Assembly (NCBI GenBank): GCA_903910555.1 | Contig: CAIVZZ010000015.1 | Span: forward strand, 302,514-366,513 | Reading direction: 5' to 3' | Length of the DNA: 64,000 bases | Source: an uncultured Gemmatimonadota bacterium | GTDB lineage: Bacteria > Gemmatimonadota > Gemmatimonadetes > Gemmatimonadales > Gemmatimonadaceae | Position numbers and translations under genes: made by a program | Notes under the pieces: generated by a model | Told to the model about the DNA's origin: nothing | The model's input: the letters and a program-made list of their open reading frames with translations, nothing else | The model's database searches: none | Shown here: piece after piece, positions 53,882 to 62,141 of the stretch | Layout: each line of letters begins with the position of its first letter | Position numbering within the stretch: position 1 is the first letter of the stretch

Positions 53882-55677
53882 AACCGACCTCCCTGAGAGT
53901 CCTTTGCGTCGCCGTCCTCGCGTGCGCCGTCACTTCGTCACTCGGCGCGCAACGCGGCGGGAGGCGCGCGCAACAGACGGCTGTCGATACGACACCCGCG
54001 GCCAAGGGCAAAATTGACACGAGCCTCGTGCGCAAAACGCCCGAAGGCTTCGTGCTCGATTTTCAAGAGCAGGAGCTGCGGGTCGTGCTCAGCGCGATTG
54101 CAGAGGCGGGCGGACTGAATGTGACCTTCGCGAATCTGCCGGCAACGAAAGTCACGCTGCGCATGGGCCAGCAGGTGACGAAGGCCGAAGCGCTCGACGT
54201 GCTGCGCGGTGTATCCGAGGTGAACGGCCTGAAGGTGACCGAGGGGCCATCGCTAATCCGGATCGAGGGAACGCGTCCTGTCACCGCCCAGCAGGCGCAG
54301 CAGCAATTCCAGCAGCAAGCTCAGCTCAAACTATTTACCTATCGACTGAAGCACGCGAGCGCGGTCACGCTCGCGCCAGTCTTGATGAGCCTGCTCACCG
54401 GCACGGGCGGCGGTGCCGTGCAGGGCGGACAGGGTGCGAACGTCTTTGGTAACGGCGTGGTCGGCGTTCCGGGAGCGGGCGGTGCTGGTGGCGGTGGGCG
54501 CGGCGGCGCAGCGAACGGTGCCGGCGGTGGACGCGGTGGCGCGGCTGGCGGTGGCGGCGCGGGCGGCGGCGGCGGTGGCTTCAACATCAACGTCCCGGGC
54601 GCAGCGGGCGGCGCTGCGAACGTCGGAATCGCGCAGGCGCTGCAACAGGCCTTTGGCGGGGGTGCCGCGTTGACTGCGGCAGCGTCGCAGATGCGAATTG
54701 TCGCGGAAGATGCGACCAACTCGCTGATCGTGAGAGCGACCGATGCGGACTGGGCGCTCGTGCAGCAGGTGCTCGGGTCGGTCGATCTCCGTCCGCTTCA
54801 GGTTCTCATTGAAGTGCGGATCATTCAGGTTCAGCGCACGCATGACCTGAGCCTCGGCATCTCGGGGCGGTACGCGCAGCAGAATCGCAGTGGCGGCACC
54901 GATACCACGATTTCGTTCCCCTCGGCGGCCGGCGCGAGCGATATCGTCGCGCTGCTCACCGGCGGCAAAGGCTCGGTGAATTATTCCATCGCACTCAACG
55001 CGCTGCAGTCGCGCGGCGATGTGAAGGTGCTCTCGCTCCCGGTGATCATCGCACAGAACAACAAGCAGGCGATTTTGAACGTCGGCCAGAATGTGCCGTT
55101 CATTCAGGTTTCGCAGTCAGCGGCGATCGTCGGAACGGGGCTCGTGCAGACGATTCAATATCAGTCGGTCGGCACGACGCTCACGATCACACCGATCATC
55201 AATCCTGACGGCTATGTGAACCTCACGGTGAGCCAGACAGACGACAACGCGACGAACGACGTGCAGTTCAATGCGCCGATCATCTCGCAGCGTCAGGCGT
55301 CGACGCAGGTGTTCATCAAGGACGGCCAGACGACGGTGATCGGCGGCCTGACGGACAACACGACGAGCACGACGGTTTCCGGCATTCCGATTCTGAGCAA
55401 GATTCCGTGGATCGGCGGATTGCTGTTCGGGAACACGCAGAAAACCGTCACGGCTGACGAGCTGTATTTGTTCCTGACGCCGCACGTGGTCTCGAGCGAT
55501 GAAGACATCGACAGACTGCGCGAGGCAACAAAGAATCAGAGCTCGCTGCTCGAAGACGAGAACATCGGCGCGCGCATCGTGCCGCACGGCGACACGATCC
55601 AGATCGGCGATCCTATCAAGAAGCCGGCTGTGAAGCCGGATTCGACGGCGAAGAAGCGTCCGGAAGGCACGCGCTAA
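53878..55677 (+). CDS. gspD: type II secretion secretin GspD
   Basis: 599 aa. Signal peptide ending SSLGAQ. N0 domain (LDFQEQELRVVLSAIAEAGG), N1 (LFTYRLKHASAVTLAPVLMS), then a Gly/Ala-rich insert at about 175-250, then AEDATNSLIVRATDADWALVQ. The secretin barrel has VPFIQVSQS, TTLTITPIINPDGYVNL, VFIKDGQTTVIGGL and GIPILSKIPWIGGLLFG. It forms the outer-membrane channel. The Gly-rich insert (runs of GGGG) sits where the N2/N3 loops usually are. Overlaps gspC by 4 bp. Confidence 0.95.
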   Translation: MKPTSLRVLCVAVLACAVTSSLGAQRGGRRAQQTAVDTTPAAKGKIDTSLVRKTPEGFVLDFQEQELRVVLSAIAEAGGLNVTFANLPATKVTLRMGQQVTKAEALDVLRGVSEVNGLKVTEGPSLIRIEGTRPVTAQQAQQQFQQQAQLKLFTYRLKHASAVTLAPVLMSLLTGTGGGAVQGGQGANVFGNGVVGVPGAGGAGGGGRGGAANGAGGGRGGAAGGGGAGGGGGGFNINVPGAAGGAANVGIAQALQQAFGGGAALTAAASQMRIVAEDATNSLIVRATDADWALVQQVLGSVDLRPLQVLIEVRIIQVQRTHDLSLGISGRYAQQNRSGGTDTTISFPSAAGASDIVALLTGGKGSVNYSIALNALQSRGDVKVLSLPVIIAQNNKQAILNVGQNVPFIQVSQSAAIVGTGLVQTIQYQSVGTTLTITPIINPDGYVNLTVSQTDDNATNDVQFNAPIISQRQASTQVFIKDGQTTVIGGLTDNTTSTTVSGIPILSKIPWIGGLLFGNTQKTVTADELYLFLTPHVVSSDEDIDRLREATKNQSSLLEDENIGARIVPHGDTIQIGDPIKKPAVKPDSTAKKRPEGTR

Positions 55678-57239
55678 TGACTGCGGTGAATCACGTGGCG
55701 TCTAACGGCAACTCTGCAAACGGCGAGCACGACGAGCATGTGGCGTCGGAGTTGCTCGAGGTCGAGCGGCTCACGGGCGCGCTGACCGCCGAGTGGCTGG
55801 AGCAGTACGCGGTGTTGCCGCTGAAGCTGACCGGCGACGCCGTTGTTGTCGGTACATGGAGCGACAAGATCGAGCCGCTCGCGCTGGATGATTTGCGCCT
55901 CACGTTTGGTGTGCCGGTGAAGCTCGAGAAATTCAGCGAGCATGATTTGCGGGGTGCGATTCGTCGCGTGTATGCGCCGGAAGCCACGACCGCTGAAGGA
56001 TTAATCGCCGGGCTGAGTGGCGGGGAGACTCGCGGCGCGAACGCAGATGAGATTCCGCTCGACGATCTCATGCACCTCGCGAACGAGGCGCCGGTCGTGC
56101 GGCTCGTCAATCTGCTCTTGATAGAAGGGCTCGAGGCGCGTGCATCTGACGTCCATCTCGAGGGCTACGCCGATGGACTCCGGGTGCGCTATCGCGTCGA
56201 CGGTGTGCTGCAGGCGGCGCCATCGCCGCCGCCGCATCTCACCGCGGCGATTGTGAGCCGCATCAAGATCATGGCGGAGCTGGACATCGCCGAACGGCGC
56301 CTGCCGCAGGACGGACGCATCCGCCTGCGTCTGCAGAACCGTCAGGTGGACGTGCGCGTGTCGACTGTGCCGACGCTGCGCGGCGAGAGTGTCGTGCTGC
56401 GTCTGCTGGACAAAGAGAAGGGGCGCATCACGCTTCCCGAGCTCGGCATGGCGGGTGATACGCTCGAGCTGTTCCGTGAGGTGATCTCGCGGCCGCACGG
56501 AATTGTGCTCTCGACAGGTCCAACGGGCAGCGGCAAGACGACCACGCTCTACGCGGCGCTCGAGATGCTGCGGACGGGAAAAGAAAAAATCCTGACCGTT
56601 GAAGATCCGGTCGAGTACGAACTCCCCGGCGTGCCGCAGGTGCCTGTGAACGAAAAAGTCGGCGTGTCGTTTGCAAGCGCGCTGCGTGCCCTGCTCCGCC
56701 AGGATCCGGACGTGATTCTCGTCGGTGAAATTCGCGATCCTGAAACAGCACAGATCGCGATTCAGGCGGCGCTGACGGGTCACTTGGTGCTTTCGACACT
56801 GCACACGAACGACGCGCCGAGTGCGTTGACGAGATTGCTCGATCTGGATGTTGCGGCGTATCTCGTGGCCAGCACCGTTGACGCGGTTCTCGCGCAGCGA
56901 CTTGTGCGCGTGATTTGTCCGCACTGCAAAGAAGAGACAGTTCCCGACAAGGCCGCCGAACGCAGGCTCAATATCAGCGCACTTGGCCTCACGAAGGTCT
57001 GGAAAGGTCGCGGCTGCGATCAGTGCCGCGAGACCGGGTATCGCGGCCGTACGGGCGTGTATGAGCTGCTGGTGATGGACAACGAGCTGCGGGTGGAGGT
57101 TCAGCAGCGGCGCGGGTCAGAGGAACTGCGCACGATGGCGATAGCGAAGGGGATGCGCACGCTGCAGGACGACGGACTGCGGCTGGTGCGCGAGGGGATC
57201 ACGACGCTCGACGAAGTGCTCAGAGTGGCGCGGGCTTAG
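55677..57239 (+). CDS. gspE: type II secretion ATPase GspE
   Basis: 520 aa. N-terminal GspE_N domain, then ASDVHLEGYADGLRVRYRVDG, Walker A STGPTGSGKTTTLYA near 278-292, Asp box VEDPVEYEL, Walker B LLRQDPDVILVGEIRDPETA, and His box TGHLVLSTLHTNDA. The four-Cys zinc subdomain reads ICPHCKEE ... CDQCRETGYRGRTG. It powers pseudopilus assembly. Last gene of the operon; prepilin peptidase is not in the window. Confidence 0.96.
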   Translation: MTAVNHVASNGNSANGEHDEHVASELLEVERLTGALTAEWLEQYAVLPLKLTGDAVVVGTWSDKIEPLALDDLRLTFGVPVKLEKFSEHDLRGAIRRVYAPEATTAEGLIAGLSGGETRGANADEIPLDDLMHLANEAPVVRLVNLLLIEGLEARASDVHLEGYADGLRVRYRVDGVLQAAPSPPPHLTAAIVSRIKIMAELDIAERRLPQDGRIRLRLQNRQVDVRVSTVPTLRGESVVLRLLDKEKGRITLPELGMAGDTLELFREVISRPHGIVLSTGPTGSGKTTTLYAALEMLRTGKEKILTVEDPVEYELPGVPQVPVNEKVGVSFASALRALLRQDPDVILVGEIRDPETAQIAIQAALTGHLVLSTLHTNDAPSALTRLLDLDVAAYLVASTVDAVLAQRLVRVICPHCKEETVPDKAAERRLNISALGLTKVWKGRGCDQCRETGYRGRTGVYELLVMDNELRVEVQQRRGSEELRTMAIAKGMRTLQDDGLRLVREGITTLDEVLRVARA

Positions 57240-57240
57240 G

Positions 57241-57385
57241 CAAGCTCAAAGTTCAGGCTTCCGGCTCGCAGGCTCCCCGCTTGGATGTGTCACAGCTCAA
57301 GTTCAAAGCTGCTGAAAGCTGGAGCTCTGACACGGCCAAGCATTGAGCATGCAAGCTTCAAGCTTGAACTATGAGCTTTTGAAGA
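57241..57385. repeat. degenerate AGCTCAAAGTTCA-type repeats with a 12-bp stem
   Basis: Three diverged copies of an agctcaaagttcaagct-like word occur, two in plus and one in minus orientation (near 57243, 57294 and 57360). A 12-bp imperfect inverted repeat, gtgtcacagctc (57287-57298) / gagctctgacac (57322-57333), has one mismatch. It fills the 185-bp gap between gspE and the E1 gene; no gene is seen. Confidence 0.6.
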
Positions 57386-57424
57386 CACCTCCCTCTTTGC
57401 CCGTACGATAGTCAGATTTGTACC

Positions 57425-59497
57425 ATGACTGACTGGCGAAAAATCGCGTACAACGCGCTCGTTTCCCGCGCGCTGGACGATGTTGAAGAAGAGACCAACC
57501 GGAACCGTAATTCCGTCCCGAGAGAGCATCTCGTGCTCTATCAGTTTTCGGCGCGCGGCCATGATGTGGCGCAGTCGATTCTCGGTTCGTTCATCAATGG
57601 ACCGCACGACGCAGCGGGCGCGTACTACAGATCGCGCCCGCTTTTGCTTGCCGTCGGCCTATCGATCGAAGACGCGCTCGCCAGCCCGCTCGGCCGCACC
57701 GGCGGATTCAGCGACGGCCGCGATATCGGCGTGGTGTGCAACCTGCCCGGCGTTAGCGCTCCGACCGTTTTGCCAATGTCCGGCGACGTCGGCTCGCAGT
57801 ACACGCCGGCGGCGGGCTGGGCGCAGTCGATCATCTATCATCGCGACACGCTCAAGGACGCAACGCATAAAGGCGCAATGGCCGTGGCGCTCGGCGGTGA
57901 CGCATCGGTTGCAACGAGCGGCTTCTGGTCCGCGCTCACGATGGCGACCACGCTGAAACTCCCGATGCTCTTTTACATCGAAGACAACGGGCTCGGAATT
58001 TCGGTGAAGGGCGACATGCAAACGCCAGGCTCCGACATCGCGAAGAATCTCGCGAGTTTCGGAAATTTGTTTTTGCGCAACGGCGACGGCACCAATCCCG
58101 CCGAGAGCGAGAAGCTGCTCGGCGAAGTTGTGAAGCATGTGCGCAGCGGCGCAGGCCCCGCGCTGATCAGGCTCACCGTGCCGCGGCTTTCGAGCCATAG
58201 CGGCCCGGACAATCAGAAAGGGTATCGCACCGACGCGGAGATCGCGGCAGACGCCGCTCGTGACCCGTTGCCGAAACTTCGCGCGCACCTCGTGCCGGGA
58301 ATTATTTCGGAAAAGGACTGGAAGGCGCTCGAAGGCGAAGTCGCGCGTGATGTGGGCGTCGCGCTCCAGGGCGCTCGCGCGCGCCCTGCTCCGACTGCGG
58401 AAAAGATCAAGCGATTTGTGTATGCGGAGAGTCCGGAAGCCGGCGACACGACCGCAATGGGCGGCCTGAGCGCGAAAGAGATCGCCGCACTCGGCGGCAC
58501 CGAGACGGCGACCGAAGAAGGCGAAATGCTTCGCTTTGCAGACGCCGTGCGTCGCGCGCTGCGCACTGAGCTCGAGCGAAACCCAAAGGTTGTCGTGTTC
58601 GGCGAAGATGTGGGCGTAAAGGGCGGCGTACATCTCGTGACTGAAGGACTTCAGAAAAAATTCGGCCGCGAGCGCGTGTTCGACACTTCGCTTTCCGAGG
58701 AAGGAATTATTGGACGCGCGGTTGGCATGGCGATCGGCGGCTTGATGCCCGTCACGGAGATTCAGTTTCGCAAATACGCCGATCCAGCCACCGAGCAGCT
58801 GAACAACTGCGGCACGATGCGCTGGCGCACGGCCAATCGCTTCGCCGCGCCGATCGTGGTGCGCATGCCGGGCGGATTCGGGAAAGATGTTGGCGATCCG
58901 TGGCACTCGCTGAGCGCGGAAGTGATTTTCGCGCACGCGATCGGCTGGCAGGTCGCGATGCCGTCGAACTCGGCGGACGCCGTTGGTCTGTTGCGCGCGG
59001 CAATGCGCAGTTCGAATCCTTCGATCTTCTTCGAGCACCGCTCGTTGCTGATGACGAGCGATGGCAGCGCGCGCTATCCGGGCGATGACTTCATTGTGCC
59101 GTTCGGCAAAGCAAAGACGCTGCGCGAGGGAAACGAGATCACCGTGGTAACCTGGGGCGCGATGGTGCATCGCTGTGTGCCGGCGGCGGAGCAGTTTGGC
59201 GACAAAGTGGAACTGATCGACCTGCGCACGATCGCGCCGTGGGATAGGAACGCGGTGCTCGAGTCAGTGATGAAGACGGGGCGCGTGTTGATTGTGCACG
59301 AGGACACACTCACGGCCGGATTCGGCGCGGAGATCGCGGCGACAATTGCGCGGGAGACGTTCTGGAGTCTGGATGCACCGGTGGATCGGCTGGCGGTTGA
59401 GGATGTGCCGATGCCGTATCACGAGAATCTCTTGAGCGCCGTGCTGCCGAATGTGACGACGATTGTGGAGCGGATTGACGCGTTGCTGAGCGTCTAG
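57425..59497 (+). CDS. 2-oxoacid dehydrogenase E1, fused alpha and beta subunits (branched-chain type)
   Basis: 690 aa. The N-terminal ~370 residues are the E1-alpha TPP domain (GDASVATSGFWSALTMATTL, then EDNGLGISVKGDMQTPG). The C-terminal ~320 are E1-beta (VVFGEDVGVKGGVHLVTEGL, FDTSLSEEGIIGRAVGMAIGG, MPGGFGKDVGDPWHSLSAE, SLLMTSDGSARYP). It decarboxylates a 2-oxoacid and passes the acyl group to an E2 lipoyl domain. Homology favours branched-chain 2-oxoacids. No E2 or E3 gene is nearby. Alpha-beta fusion is a known but minority arrangement. Confidence 0.88.
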   Translation: MTDWRKIAYNALVSRALDDVEEETNRNRNSVPREHLVLYQFSARGHDVAQSILGSFINGPHDAAGAYYRSRPLLLAVGLSIEDALASPLGRTGGFSDGRDIGVVCNLPGVSAPTVLPMSGDVGSQYTPAAGWAQSIIYHRDTLKDATHKGAMAVALGGDASVATSGFWSALTMATTLKLPMLFYIEDNGLGISVKGDMQTPGSDIAKNLASFGNLFLRNGDGTNPAESEKLLGEVVKHVRSGAGPALIRLTVPRLSSHSGPDNQKGYRTDAEIAADAARDPLPKLRAHLVPGIISEKDWKALEGEVARDVGVALQGARARPAPTAEKIKRFVYAESPEAGDTTAMGGLSAKEIAALGGTETATEEGEMLRFADAVRRALRTELERNPKVVVFGEDVGVKGGVHLVTEGLQKKFGRERVFDTSLSEEGIIGRAVGMAIGGLMPVTEIQFRKYADPATEQLNNCGTMRWRTANRFAAPIVVRMPGGFGKDVGDPWHSLSAEVIFAHAIGWQVAMPSNSADAVGLLRAAMRSSNPSIFFEHRSLLMTSDGSARYPGDDFIVPFGKAKTLREGNEITVVTWGAMVHRCVPAAEQFGDKVELIDLRTIAPWDRNAVLESVMKTGRVLIVHEDTLTAGFGAEIAATIARETFWSLDAPVDRLAVEDVPMPYHENLLSAVLPNVTTIVERIDALLSV

Positions 59498-59500
59498 ACT

Positions 59501-59532
59501 GCAGGCAGGGCGGAGAAACCCGCGGGGCCTGC
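59501..59532. terminator. possible bidirectional hairpin between E1 gene and paaD
   Basis: gcaggc (59501-59506) pairs with gcctgc (59527-59532) around a GC-rich interior. It sits in the 36-bp convergent gap. No T-run on either strand. Confidence 0.4.
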
Positions 59533-59533
59533 G

Positions 59534-60037
59534 CTAAAACGCCTTGAACTCATCAAACGGCTCCCGGCACGCATTGCAAACATGAATCGCCTTGCATGCG
59601 GTTGAGCCGAACTCAGATCTGAGTTCGGTGTTGCTTGACCCGCAGTGCGGACACACCACCGCCGCGCGTCGCCGCGTCAGCATCACCAGCCCGCCCTGCT
59701 CCGCCGGCCCCGGCGGCGCGATACCATAGCGGCGCAGTTTCTCACGCGCCTCGGCGCCGATCCAATCAGTCGTCCACGCGGGCGCATGCACGGTATCGAG
59801 CACGACGTCGGTGATTCCTTCAGCCGTCAGCGCCGCGCGAATATCCTGCTCGATCTCGCGCATCGCGGGGCATCCCGAATACGTCGGGGTGATCGTGATC
59901 GACACGCGCGCGCCGTCGACTGCCACGTTCCGCACGATCCCCAACTCCACGACGCTCACCACCGGAACCTCGGGGTCTTTCACCGACTCGAGGATCTCAA
60001 GCACCCGCTCGCGCGTCGGTGCCGGGTTCGCTACCAC
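59534..60037 (-). CDS. paaD: PaaD: phenylacetyl-CoA epoxidase assembly factor
   Basis: 167 aa. The N-terminal DUF59/MIP18 domain (ILESVKDPEVPVVSVVELGIVR, TPTYSGCPAMREIEQDI with the conserved Cys) is followed by a C-terminal zinc ribbon (VCPHCGSSNTELRSEFGST, HVCNACREPFDEFK). PaaD aids Fe-S or diiron maturation of the PaaABCE epoxidase. Overlaps paaC by 7 bp. Confidence 0.95.
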   Translation of the reverse strand: MVANPAPTRERVLEILESVKDPEVPVVSVVELGIVRNVAVDGARVSITITPTYSGCPAMREIEQDIRAALTAEGITDVVLDTVHAPAWTTDWIGAEAREKLRRYGIAPPGPAEQGGLVMLTRRRAAVVCPHCGSSNTELRSEFGSTACKAIHVCNACREPFDEFKAF

Positions 60038-60822
60038 TTCGCTCCAGGATGCGACCGCGCAACGATCTGCATTTCTGCGAGCATGTGGCCGAGTGATTCC
60101 GTGTGACGTCCGCGACGTCCGCCGCTCGACGTGGCTCCAGCCGGCGGCACGGCAAGCGTCGCGCGTCCGACAACATCGAACACGGTCTGCTGCCAGCGCG
60201 ATTGAATCGCCGCGAGATCAACAACGATTCCCTGCGCGTGAACGGCGGCATCGACGGCGTCCGACTCAAACAGCTCGCCCGTAAAACGCCACAGATGATT
60301 CAGCGCCTTTTGTGCACGCGCGTGACTCTCCTCGGTGCCATCGCCCATCCGCAGCATCCAATCGCTGCTATGCCGCAGATGATAGCGGTCTTCCTTCAGC
60401 GCCTTCGCCGCGATTCCCGCGAGCGGCGCGAAGGTGCACGTCGCGAGTGCATCCCACTGGAGCACGCTGAACGCATCAAAGAGAAACTGGCGCACCATCG
60501 TGAACGCGAAATCGCCTTTCGGCAGTTCCAGCATTTGCGCGTTGCGAAACTCGGGCTCACTCCTGAAGTACGCGAGCGCGTCTTCATCACGCCCTGCGCC
60601 TTCGGTCTCGCCGGCGAGTTTCAGCAGCGCTGATCCCTGCCCCACGAGATCGAGCGCGATGTTCGCCATCGCGATGTCTTCCTCGAGGATCGGACCGTGC
60701 CCGCACCACTCGCTCATGCGGTGGCCGAGCACGAGGCGGTCGTCACCGAGCCTGAGGAGATATTCGAAAAGCGGGTTGGCGATAATTTCTTCGCGCTTCC
60801 CCGCAACCGACGGCGCTGTCAA
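60031..60822 (-). CDS. paaC: PaaC: phenylacetyl-CoA epoxidase structural subunit
   Basis: 263 aa. Ferritin-like helical protein with LLRLGDDRLVLGHRMSEWCGHGP, EEDIAMANIALDLVGQG and LKEDRYHLRHSSDWMLRMGDG, the family core. PaaC pairs with PaaA in the multicomponent epoxidase but does not bind the working diiron centre. Overlaps paaB by 4 bp. Confidence 0.96.
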   Translation of the reverse strand: MTAPSVAGKREEIIANPLFEYLLRLGDDRLVLGHRMSEWCGHGPILEEDIAMANIALDLVGQGSALLKLAGETEGAGRDEDALAYFRSEPEFRNAQMLELPKGDFAFTMVRQFLFDAFSVLQWDALATCTFAPLAGIAAKALKEDRYHLRHSSDWMLRMGDGTEESHARAQKALNHLWRFTGELFESDAVDAAVHAQGIVVDLAAIQSRWQQTVFDVVGRATLAVPPAGATSSGGRRGRHTESLGHMLAEMQIVARSHPGAKW

Positions 60823-61106
60823 AAGACGCGCACTCCGCGCGGCACTTTATAAAACTGCGGGTGACGATACGCTTTGTCGTTGCCGGGATCGAAGAACGGA
60901 CCGGCGTCGCCCGGCGCAGAAGCGATGATCGCGTCCGACGCCACAACCCAGAGCGACACCGCCTCGCCGCGCCGCGCATACACGTCACGGGCGTTCTGCA
61001 TTGCCTGTTCAGCGTCGGCCGCGTGCACACTTCCCGCGTGCTCGTGCGGCTCACCATGACCCGGCTGCGTGAACACTTCCCACAGAGGGAGCTGACTATC
61101 CGCCAT
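60819..61106 (-). CDS. paaB: PaaB: phenylacetyl-CoA epoxidase small subunit
   Basis: 95 aa, the usual size. LPLWEVFTQPGHGEPHEHAGS and DAEQAMQNARDVYARRGEAVSLWVV match PaaB, with a C-terminal DPGNDKAYRHPQFYK. PaaB bridges the PaaA-PaaC dimers. Its start shares one base with the paaA stop. Confidence 0.96.
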   Translation of the reverse strand: MADSQLPLWEVFTQPGHGEPHEHAGSVHAADAEQAMQNARDVYARRGEAVSLWVVASDAIIASAPGDAGPFFDPGNDKAYRHPQFYKVPRGVRVF

Positions 61107-62080
61107 TACGCCGCCTCGGTTGATCGCGCCGCGTTTTTCTCCGCGTACGCTGCAGACGCTTCACGCACCCACTGCCCTTCGTCATGCGCCTTCCGGCGCG
61201 CCGCAATCCGATCCTGATTGCACGGGCCGTTTCCCTTGATCACTTCAAAAAACTCGTCCCAATCGATCGCGCCGAACTTCCAGTCTTCCGATGCCTCGTC
61301 GTACTTGAGATCCGGATCCGGAAACGTCAGACCAACCGCCTGCGCTTGCGGCACGGTGAGGTTCACGAAGCGCTGACGCAGCTCATCGTTCGTCTTCCGT
61401 TTCACGCGCCACTTCAGCAGCTCCGCGGAGTTCGGCGAATCCTTATCGCTCGGCCCGAACATCATCAGCGACGGCCACCACCAGCGGTTCAGCGCGTCCT
61501 GCACCATCGCCTTCTGCGCGGGCGTACCGGTCGCGAGCGTCGCGACAATCTCATAGCCCTGCCGCTTGTGGAAATTCTCCTCTTTGCAAATGCGAATCAT
61601 CGCGCGCGCGTACGGCCCGTACGATGCCTTCGCTAGCACGGTCTGATTCACGATCGCCGCGCCATCCACGAGCCAGCCGATGCAACCGATATCGGCCCAG
61701 GTGAGCGTCGGGTAATTGAAAATGCTCGAATATTTCGCCGTGCCGTCGAGCAGCTGCTCCACCAGCGTCTGACGATCGGTCCCCAGCGTCTCGGTGCCGC
61801 AATAGATGTACAGACCGTGGCCGGCTTCATCCTGCACCTTGGCGATCAGGCACATCTTCCGCCGCAAACTCGGCGCGCGCGTGATCCAGTTTCCCTCGGG
61901 CAGCATTCCCACGATTTCCGAATGGGCATGCTGCGACATCATGCGCGTGAGCTGGCGCCGATAACGATCCGGCATCCAGTCTTTCGGCTCGATCGATTCG
62001 CCTGCGGCAATGCGCGCTTCAAACGCGGCGACGAGCGCCGGATCGTCTGTGGCGGCGGCTTTGGATGGTTTCTGCTCCAT
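61106..62080 (-). CDS. paaA: PaaA: phenylacetyl-CoA epoxidase catalytic subunit
   Basis: 324 aa from the ATG at 62080; a TTG 12 codons earlier lies within the promoter. Diiron ferritin-like core with [21 protein letters not shown] (ExxH) and [16 protein letters not shown] (ExxH). [21 protein letters not shown] is characteristic. It adds one oxygen atom to the aromatic ring of phenylacetyl-CoA, giving the 1,2-epoxide that PaaG isomerises. The reductase PaaE is not encoded beside it. Confidence 0.97.
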   Translation of the reverse strand: MEQKPSKAAATDDPALVAAFEARIAAGESIEPKDWMPDRYRRQLTRMMSQHAHSEIVGMLPEGNWITRAPSLRRKMCLIAKVQDEAGHGLYIYCGTETLGTDRQTLVEQLLDGTAKYSSIFNYPTLTWADIGCIGWLVDGAAIVNQTVLAKASYGPYARAMIRICKEENFHKRQGYEIVATLATGTPAQKAMVQDALNRWWWPSLMMFGPSDKDSPNSAELLKWRVKRKTNDELRQRFVNLTVPQAQAVGLTFPDPDLKYDEASEDWKFGAIDWDEFFEVIKGNGPCNQDRIAARRKAHDEGQWVREASAAYAEKNAARSTEAA

Positions 62081-62087
62081 GAGTAAA

Positions 62088-62116
62088 TCTATATAAAGCT
62101 CCACCGTATTGGACAA
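62088..62116 (-). promoter_or_regulatory. paaA promoter
   Basis: On the minus strand TTGTCC (62116-62111), a 17-base spacer and TATAGA (62093-62088) precede the paaA ATG at 62080 by seven bases, implying a leaderless message. The -35 overlaps that of the divergent hydratase promoter. Confidence 0.55.
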
Positions 62117-62135
62117 TCAGACGGAGCGCTATCTT
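62109..62135 (+). promoter_or_regulatory. promoter of the divergent enoyl-CoA hydratase gene
   Basis: TTGGAC (62109-62114) and TATCTT (62130-62135), spacer 15 (short), then six bases and the ATG at 62142. The word ttggacaa supplies a -35 to both directions, so one regulator bound there could control both genes. Confidence 0.45.
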
Positions 62136-62141
62136 TCCCTG

